Shown: one piece after another, positions 57,501-64,000 of the stretch
How the letters are laid out: the number at the start of each line of letters is the position of its first letter
Numbering within the stretch: position 1 is the first letter of the stretch
Source: Maea johnstoni
Lineage: Eukaryota; Annelida; Polychaeta; Spionida; Magelonidae
Reading direction: 5' to 3'
Assembly (NCBI GenBank): GCA_963942565.1
Contig: OZ012685.1
Location: forward strand, 24,080,609-24,144,608
DNA length: 64,000 nucleotides
Notes under the pieces: generated by a model
The model's input: only the letters and a program-made list of their open reading frames with translations
Databases searched by the model: none
What the model was told of the DNA's origin: nothing
Translations under genes and position numbers: made by a program

Positions 57501-60500
57501 CATCCCCAACCTGAAACATGTAACAGCATACTGTGTAAGTTTTCTAAAACATGATATCAGTACTTCAATATTAAGGTGAGTATTATATACCTCAGGTATG
57601 CCTAGAAGGTGTAGCAATAGCAGTTGCAGATACAGAGAAGGTAAAAGGAGATAGAAGGAGAAGGGAGGGGAAGGAGGGAGAGAGAAGTTATGTCTGAACC
57701 TTATCAAGGGTGAACATCATTGAATTTAAGTACAGACAGCAGGAAGGCTACAACATAGCCATTTCTGTAGTCCTACCAGGTTAATGAAAATGTTGACACT
57801 TCTCAGGCTTGTCAGTGACAGAGGCATCCAATCCATGATGTTACCTAACCTTAAACAGACACTGGTCATAATAGTCAGGACTGAAATCTGGAAAATCAAT
57901 TCTTCTTTGAAATAAACAGTTGATCAATAACAATAACAGCAGTACCAATTTACTATACATATGATAGTGATTAAAAGTATGGCTGGTAGAAGTTTGAGTA
58001 AGGCTATCAAATTTCTGATGCTCGGCCTACGGCCCAAAGTCTGACAAAAGTGGGACTTAGATCATTACATTTTTAGCTTTATATTACTGAATCCCATTTA
58101 TCTGAAACCCAACAGACACCCCCTCATTTCTCCAACAGCCTAGATCTGCTCAATCTTCTAGTCAAACCTCCCTTTACAGAAAGGAAAATACACTTATTAA
58201 TTCATCAGTAAACACTTCAAATCTCTACACATTACCTTTGTTTCTTCAGCCACAAAAAGTATATTGCCCTTCACCTTTCTCTCTTGTAAAAAAATTTGGC
58301 TGCAGTTAGTGGATAATTCACAATGTAATGATGAATCCAACTGAAATAGACAAGATATAAGGGTCAATATTTTTACACAAAAATAATCTTCTCTGAGTTA
58401 TGGTAAACAATACTAGTACCTGAAACGGCATATGACTGATTAGTGCTTATAAAAACTATCATTTCCTTTTAAAACTTTGTTTAAGTATCAGGTGTAAAAA
58501 ATGATAAACTAGCAAAAACATTAACCCTCACATTCTTACCTAAATATATGTTGTCCAAAATCTAGTCAGGATAATCCTGAGCTAACCATCATTATCTAAT
58601 AGGAATTGGTTGAAATAAAGTTAGATCAATAGAGTTAAATCCTTATAACCATCTTCATTAGGAATTGGGTAACAAAAGTTAGATCAATCAACTGGTTAAT
58701 AGCTGGCTATGGTAAGGACAGAAACAACATGTTGATATAAGCCATAAATGTGTGTGCCCTACAATTTACAGTTAATATATTTATTACCTATATTAACTAC
58801 CAACTATTGATCTCTTTATTCATCAGGACGAGAGACACTTAAACCCTCGTGATGCTGATTCTACCTTCGTCCAAAGCACAAGAATGAAAACAATTTTGAA
58901 AACCATTTAAACCCTGTCATGTTGGTATTCATTGGAAAGCCTTCATTGAGTACTCTCAGATGAGTACCCATGTGCCAGGGTTACAGTGATTTCTCAGGTT
59001 TTTTGCAACAATTTGTATTAGCCAATTTAGCCACCAGCAGCATAAGGGTTAACTACCAACTATTGATCTCTCTATTTATCAAGATGGGAGACACTTTAAA
59101 TTAAGAGTATATGGTCACTATTTAGGGAGTTAAAGGAGTGTGAGAACTTACCAAACTTCCTTGTATGGCTTTGAGAAAAGTAGCATGATACTGATGACAA
59201 TCTGAGGTATTGGCAAGTTTTCCACAAAATCTTTTAAGCATCACATTCTGAAAATAAAGATAAGTCAAATATGATTTACCAGAGGCAGAACTTAACCCAT
59301 TAACACTTAAGAGTTCCTCTAGGAATTGTCGTCTGGATCCTTGACACTTTTGACAATAACTTTGGAGTTTAGAATGATTTAAAAAAATATTTGAAGGAGA
59401 GTTGTTAGTATTGTTCTGATATTTCCTCTTCAAATAGTTTCCTAAATATGCTTGTAGCTTGAAAGATTTTTACCAAAATTGTCAGGCTGGTTTTAAATAT
59501 TGTGAGCAATACTGAGCATTAGTTGGTTAGGCCACTCCAATTTAATTACTTGTCTTACAAGCTTTTTTTGGAAAAAAAAATCTGTCAGACTCCAAAAAAA
59601 AAGAAAAAAAAAGTCATCTTTGGTGTCTTATGGACGAAAGTGGTTTTGAAATTTTCTGTCAGACTCCAAAAAAAAAAAAAAAAAAGTGCAAGTTTTAAGA
59701 ATATTCTTTGTAAGAGTGATTCAATCAACTACAGGAAGCTATCATTGCTGTAGTAGAGCCTCAGACTTGAGGAGGTATACCTCCCACCCTTCAGGTTACA
59801 GGGATTAATAGATTGATTGATTTTATTTAGTTGAGAATAGGCTGGTAGAAACATATCGCTACCAGCCCTAGTCGTCAGACTCTAAAAAAAATAAAAATAA
59901 TAAAAAAAGTCACATTTTTCAACTTTTTTTTTTATTCCAAAATGGCTCATTTCCTACCTCCTGAGCACGTAAGACAAGTAAATAAATTGGAGTGGCCTTA
60001 ATAAATAAAGTCCATTCTCCATAAATGTTATATTTTTCCACCCATAATTCAGCAACTGTCTTTAACTGTTGTACATATTTTTGATTTCAAAATGACGATT
60101 ATGATGTTTGCCAATTGACACTGAGGACACCATCTTACTGAGGCTGATAGACCATGGTTCCTTATAAGTGTTGGAGATGTGTTCACCAAACTAACCTTTT
60201 ATACAAAAAATATTTTGATATCAAAAATAACTTTTCTCTTATTACATCTAAAACTAAAAACAAATTCTGGCCCTCCTCATATTTAAACCAATCTTTTGGA
60301 ATCGTTTATATAAGCAAGAGAGAGCAAAAGGGTAGACAAATGGCTGGTTACAGTAAATACAGCATTTAAAATGTAGCTTTGGTGAAAGGAAGAAATGGTA
60401 ATTGTTTACTACAAAACCAAACTTGTTGATCTATTCATTAAGTCATTTTCTAGTGTATGTAATTTGGCATTTTGATTACTTTGACTAACCAGAGTACCCA

Positions 60501-62478
60501 GCAAAAACCACTCTCTCAAGGCCTATACCCAAGTCACTGGCAACCTTCTCACATGACCTGGCCGTGATTCAAACCTGAGCAGTTGTGAGAGACAGAAAAC
60601 AGCCAGTGACCATGCCTTAGACCACTCAGATATCAGGGTAGGCCCTGTTCACAGCAAGTCAAGGGCAGGACTTGGCAAATGATAGTAGATAGAAATATAT
60701 AAAATATTATACAGAGAAACTTACCTTGGTCAAAAATTGTGTGGTAATGGTTTTGATCTTTCCATGAATTGGCTGACATAAGTCACAGTCATCAATGGAT
60801 AGCTTATTTGTCTGGATGCTTGTACCTGTTCATAATTAAAATAGCATGATTACTGAATAAAGGAAAGTTGTTTTGTCTATAAAATGCTTAGGCCTAAAAA
60901 AAAAGTTGTTTGTTTCCTGTAACCCTATCCTAACAAGTTTTTATTCAAAATAATCCCTACCCTGAAGTTTTTTCCGCCCTCCCAACTCCCAATCAACGTG
61001 AAACATGCATAAAACACACATTTTTGACCCAAAAAATAATGCAAAAAATTTTTTTTTACCAACCTACCTATTCTATTTTTTTCAGACCGTTACAGGAAAC
61101 AAACAATATTTTTTTCTTGGCCTTACTGATTACACATTTGTATGGGTAACAACGGATATAAACACTTGTCTAAAGGTTTCTGTAAGCCTGTTAGGTGACC
61201 ATTTTCACTTTCTTAGTTTCCCTGTCTTCTGGTGTAAGAAACTTTTGTTACTGAGCCAAAATTGATAGACCATTTTTCCTCTTTTTTGCAGAAATATCAA
61301 TTACAGCAGACCATTTTTTTCTCTTTTTTGCAGAGATAGCAATTAACCCTAGGTAATTGATATTTTTGGCAAACCTAAGAGGTTTGCCAAGTTTGGATAG
61401 GAAATACTAACCTTTTGTAACAGAAATGAGGAAAAAGTGGTCTGACTCAGACAGATAATAGTAACCATGTAAAAATATTAAGAAGTGATGATTATGGAGG
61501 CTTAGATTAACAGGCAGGTACTGGTTCATTATTCCTTTTGTTATTTCCTTTAATTCCTTTTTTCAAGATAAAGCATGTAACACCTGCATTCATTCCCATT
61601 ATTCCTGCCACTTCCTAGATATATATACTGTAGTTCCCCCACAAGGATATAATAGGTTTGAATTCTTCTACTTGCTACTTTTGCTACTGCTGTAGCCGCT
61701 TCTAAATTACAAGTTGAATACTAAACAATGATGGACCACTATTTCAAATATTTTACATTTATCAAAATAGACATCAAAACATCTACATGTCTTTGATCTA
61801 TATCACATACTGTCGATCACCGGATACGCAACCGGCAGATCATGCACAAACGCCCCTGCATGGCTCCTAGCCCAGGTGTTGACGAGAACCACTCATGCAA
61901 GAGGTGTTCTGCACATGTGCATGAGCAACTTCCTTTGTAAACATTCTTCTGTCTCCTAGTGATGTCACACTAGGTGATATTAGGTGTGCCGGGGGCTTAC
62001 AATGGACCCTATACTATTTTGTCTGTGGTGACAAATCCATGTTCTCTTCATCTAAGATTTGTATTGAGAATTTAAAGAGTGCATGCTTGATCTTTCTGAG
62101 ATTCCTTAGGGATAATGAGTCTGAATCTAATACCAGGTCAGCCTGTGACCAGGTTTATGGTTTGATTTGAATTTTGAGTGGTGGTTCTAAAAGTACAGTT
62201 GCTTGCTGAGGCTTGACCAGTGACTGAACTTGATTTCCCCCCCAAAATTATAATGGCAAAAATGAAACTGAAAGTAACCCATGATGAAGAATAAATGGTA
62301 CAGTGCCTTTCCTGTGTATTAGTCATGGTATAATTGTTCAAGACATATTGATCTAACCTCTGACTTTTGTTGTTGTATCAGATCCAACATGAGTAAGACT
62401 GTCATAACAAGAATATGGAGCAAAACATAACAACAAGACAACACATGGAAATCTGGCAGTGGCCATTTTCCTTATCAT
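54599..62478 (-). CDS. Secreted saposin-domain protein (prosaposin-like, three SapB domains)
   Basis: Nine exons on the - strand: 62478-62358, 60825-60725, 59247-59152, 58340-58236, 57510-57370, 56803-56704, 55956-55862, 55202-55140 and 54700-54599 (stop 54601-54599). They join in frame to 307 residues. Residues 1-25 (MIRKMATARFPCVVLLLCFA) look like a signal peptide. Three saposin B domains follow: about 53-119 (CDLC ... RFCGKL ... C ... LHCELSTNC), 144-220 (CVLC ... KACETY ... C ... ACVSAGMC) and 235-305 (CHLC ... LCKDL ... C ... VCKGLC), each with the six-cysteine pattern that forms three disulphides. N-glycosylation sequons occur at NMT and NGT. Saposins bind lipids and present them to lysosomal hydrolases, or permeabilise membranes. 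Vertebrate prosaposin has four domains and is longer, so this may be a paralogous saposin protein. A second ATG at 62466 is an alternative start. Confidence 0.88.
55431..55652. mobile_element. MITE family 3 (TTAACCCATTAATGC ends), saposin intron 8
   Basis: TTAACCCATTAATGCTTGAG to GAGTGTTAATGGTTTAA, 222 bp with TTAA at both ends and an internal AATATTTGAAGGAGAGTTGT/TCCTTCAAATATTTT hairpin. Copy at 59292-59531. It falls between exons 55140-55202 and 55862-55956. Confidence 0.8.
56000..56330. mobile_element. hAT-type MITE (CAGGGCTCGACATT ends)
   Basis: 331 bp with ends CAGGGCTCGACATT and inverted CAGGGCACGACATT, flanked by CAAACTGA (55992-55999) and CAAACTGT (56331-56338), an 8-bp duplication with one change. 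The interior repeats GGGCAAGTGAAA. Confidence 0.9.
58796..59098 (+). repeat. Direct 47-bp repeat flanking a MITE
   Basis: CTACCAACTATTGATCTCTT and the following GAGACACTT occur before the MITE (58796-58842) and again after it (59052-59098), much longer than a target-site duplication. Confidence 0.8.
58839..59052. mobile_element. MITE family 2, saposin intron 3
   Basis: From CTTAAACCCTCGTGATGCTG to GCAGCATAAGGGTTAA, inverse orientation to 7620-7829. Confidence 0.8.
59292..59531. mobile_element. MITE family 3, saposin intron 2
   Basis: TTAACCCATTAACACTTAAG, internal AATATTTGAAGGAGAGTTGT, decayed right end at GCATTAGTTGGTTAG. Confidence 0.7.
59540..60000. repeat. A-rich repeat block in saposin intron 2 (CTGTCAGACTCCAAAAAA)
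   Basis: CTGTCAGACTCCAAAAAA recurs at 59581 and 59657 with a CGTCAGACTCTAAAAAA variant at 59872. GGCCACTCCAATTTAATTAC (59530) is the inverse of the AATAAATTGGAGTGGCC block near 59981-59997, so the whole looks like one 470-bp inverted-end element. Confidence 0.6.
60485..60640 (-). repeat. tRNA-related SINE, saposin intron 2
   Basis: On the - strand TGAGTGGTCTAAGGCATGG (A-box like) precedes CAGGTTTGAATCACGG (B-box like), then GGTTGCCAGTGACTTGGG and a GGGTACTCTGG tail. Related pieces: 19673-19735 and 32362-32475. Confidence 0.7.
60891..61122. mobile_element. PIF/Harbinger-like MITE with TTA duplication, saposin intron 1
   Basis: 232 bp from GGCCTAAAAA to TTCTTGGCC; the arms share GTTGTTTGTTTCCTGTAAC in inverse orientation, with TTA at 60888-60890 and 61123-61125. 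Fragments of the family lie near 23590-23625 and 27363-27425. Confidence 0.85.
61378..61467. mobile_element. Decayed half copy of the 26877 foldback element
   Basis: GAGGTTTGCCAAGTTTGGAT and GTGGTCTGACTCAGACAG match the right arm of 26877-27320. Confidence 0.65.
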
Positions 62479-62728
62479 GTGACTGACTGAGACTCTAACA
62501 TTAGACTAGCGCCAGTCTTACGATCACGTCATTGTGCACATGCAGTAGCTCAGAGGACTGGCACCAGTCTAGCTCTAATATTAACGCTAAAAAAATCCAG
62601 TAGATGGCGCAACAATCGCGAACGCCACCGTGCGGCTGTGAGGAGAGTGATAATCTCCACACAGCAAATTAAACCGCAGAGGCGTGTGCGGCTTTCACCA
62701 CAACATTCGGACTACCACAACTGCAAGG
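62479..62728. promoter_or_regulatory. Divergent promoter between saposin and tetraspanin-like genes
   Basis: 250 bp between two opposed ATGs, GC-richer than its surroundings and without a TATA box. CCAGTAGATGGCGC at 62597-62610 fits every position of the vertebrate/fly CTCF core CCASYAGRKGGCRS. CACGTCA (62525-62531) is CRE-like. Confidence 0.6.
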
Positions 62729-62851
62729 ATGGCAGATGATACTCAGGCTTTACATACGACCCAAACAAAACCCAAACGTTCTAAAAAGTGCGGATGTGGT
62801 GGATATACTTGCTGCAAGATTTTGGTGTATTTCTACAGCTTTTTCTTCTTG
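62729..62851 (+). CDS. First exon of a probable tetraspanin
   Basis: 41 codons from ATG 62729 to a GTAAGT donor after 62851, phase 0. The basic, cysteine-rich start (KKCGCGGYTCCK) and aromatic opening of a membrane segment (ILVYFYSFFFL) match the first exon of tetraspanins, which end at the same place in the first transmembrane helix in CD9 and CD81. Tetraspanins organise membrane microdomains. The CCG loop, EC2 and remaining helices are outside the window, so the call rests on one exon. Confidence 0.6.
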
Positions 62852-62929
62852 GTAAGTGCAAAACATGTTTGTTTGTGAAGCGGCTCCATGCACAGATGTA
62901 TGGCAAGCCAAAGTGGTTTTTAATGACCA

Positions 62930-64000
62930 TTTTTAAATATTAATAAATATTTAGAAATATTTAGAAATCATTTTTAAATATTTGAAATTCATTTTTAAAT
63001 ATTTGAAATTCATTTTTAAATATTTATAATTCAATTTCAAATATTCATAAATCAGTGATTTATAAATATTTGAAATTGAATTATAAATATTTGAAAATGA
63101 ATTTCAAATATTTAAAAATGAATTTCAAATATTTATAATTCATTTATAAATATTTGAAATTCGGTCCTATTTATAAATATTTATAAATGAATTTCAAATA
63201 TTTAAAAATGATTTTCAAATATTTATAATTCATTTTCAAATATTTGAAATTATCTCATTTATAAATATTTAAAAATGAATTTCAAATATTTAAAAATGAT
63301 TTTCAAATATTTATAATTCATTTTCAAATATTTGAAATCATCTCATTTATAGATATTTAAAAATGAATTATAAATATTTAAAAATGAATTTCAAATATTT
63401 GAAATTCATTTATAAATGTTTATAAATAAGATCGAATTTCAAATATTTATAAATGAATTATAAATATTTGAAATTCATTTATAAATATTTGAAATTTATT
63501 TTCAAATATTCATAATTCATTTTTAAATATTTATAATTCATTTTTAAATATTTATAATTCATTTTTAAATATTTAAAAATCACTGATTTTTAAATATTTG
63601 GAAATGAATTATAAATATTTGAAAATGAATTATAAATATTTGAAAATGAATTTTAAATATTTGAAAATGAATTTCAAATATTTAGAAATGATCATCATTT
63701 TCAAATATTTATAATTCATTTTTAAATATTTAAAATTCATTTCTAAATATTTATAATTCATTTATAAATATTTAAAAATCACTGAATTTTAAATATTTGA
63801 AAATGAATTATAAATATTTGAAAATGAATTATAAATATTTGAAAATGAATTTTAAATATTTGAAAATGATTTTCAAATATTTAAAAATAATCATCATTTT
63901 CAAATATTTATAATTCATTTTTAAATATTTATAATTCATTTTTAAATATTTGAAACTCATTTTTAAATATTTGAAATTCATTTTCAAATATTTATAAATC
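62930..64000. repeat. AT-rich satellite of AAATATTT cores about every 20 bp, in both orientations
   Basis: AAATATTT alternates with GAAATTCATTT, ATAATTCATTT and their inverses about 50 times over 1,070 bp and runs off the window. Because core and spacer are both near-palindromic, blocks in opposite orientation follow one another and long palindromes form. It lies in the first intron of the tetraspanin-like gene, 79 bp after the donor. Confidence 0.93.

Noticed and set aside
57846-57886. Possible extra saposin exon reading SPDYYDQCLFK on the - strand
   Set aside because: It has AG and GT borders, but the attractive frame does not match the phase-0 neighbours; joining 58236 directly to 57510 gives a natural sequence.
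62930-64000. CRISPR-like array because of regular short repeats
   Set aside because: Cores are 8 bp with repetitive, non-unique spacers, in animal DNA; it is a satellite.

Overview
This is eukaryotic, animal-type DNA. Its genes are split into short exons (about 60-420 bp) with standard GT-AG introns, the intergenic DNA is AT-rich, and microsatellites and short inverted-repeat transposons are dense. The protein set (a PhyH-family dioxygenase, GDE1, a saposin-domain protein, a tetraspanin-like exon and an animal AbfB-module protein) fits a marine invertebrate, most likely a non-vertebrate deuterostome such as a lancelet, hemichordate or echinoderm. I cannot fix the species. I see no bacterial operon, CRISPR array, LTR element, retrovirus or Polinton.

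Layout. 1-19595 is a tandem segmental duplication carrying two almost identical phytanoyl-CoA-dioxygenase-like (PhyH) genes on the + strand. Copy 1 (1-3288) is cut by the window start. Copy 2 (7860-12281) has a 3.5-kb transposon inside its last coding exon. 19760-27874 is a complete six-exon GDE1 (glycerophosphodiester phosphodiesterase) gene on the - strand. 28.1-33.1 kb is intergenic repeats. 33102-37394 (- strand) holds four consecutive AbfB-domain exons of one gene. 39432-46060 is a giant foldback element made of about 821-bp tandem units. 46-54 kb is intergenic, full of small transposons. 54599-62478 (- strand) is a complete nine-exon gene for a secreted protein with three saposin B domains. 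Divergent from it, 250 bp away, 62729-62851 (+) is the first exon of a probable tetraspanin, whose first intron begins with an AT-rich satellite with about 20-bp spacing that runs off the window.

The genes do not form a pathway. GDE1 and the saposin protein both touch lipid metabolism, but the neighbourhood looks incidental. The strongest story is mobile DNA. Because the PhyH block is duplicated, several insertions have an intact empty site in the other copy, so their ends and target-site duplications can be read directly. One insertion rewrites the C terminus of a gene. Two large foldback elements have arms built from regular tandem units, and one of these carries repeated DR4 and DR5 nuclear-receptor-type motifs.
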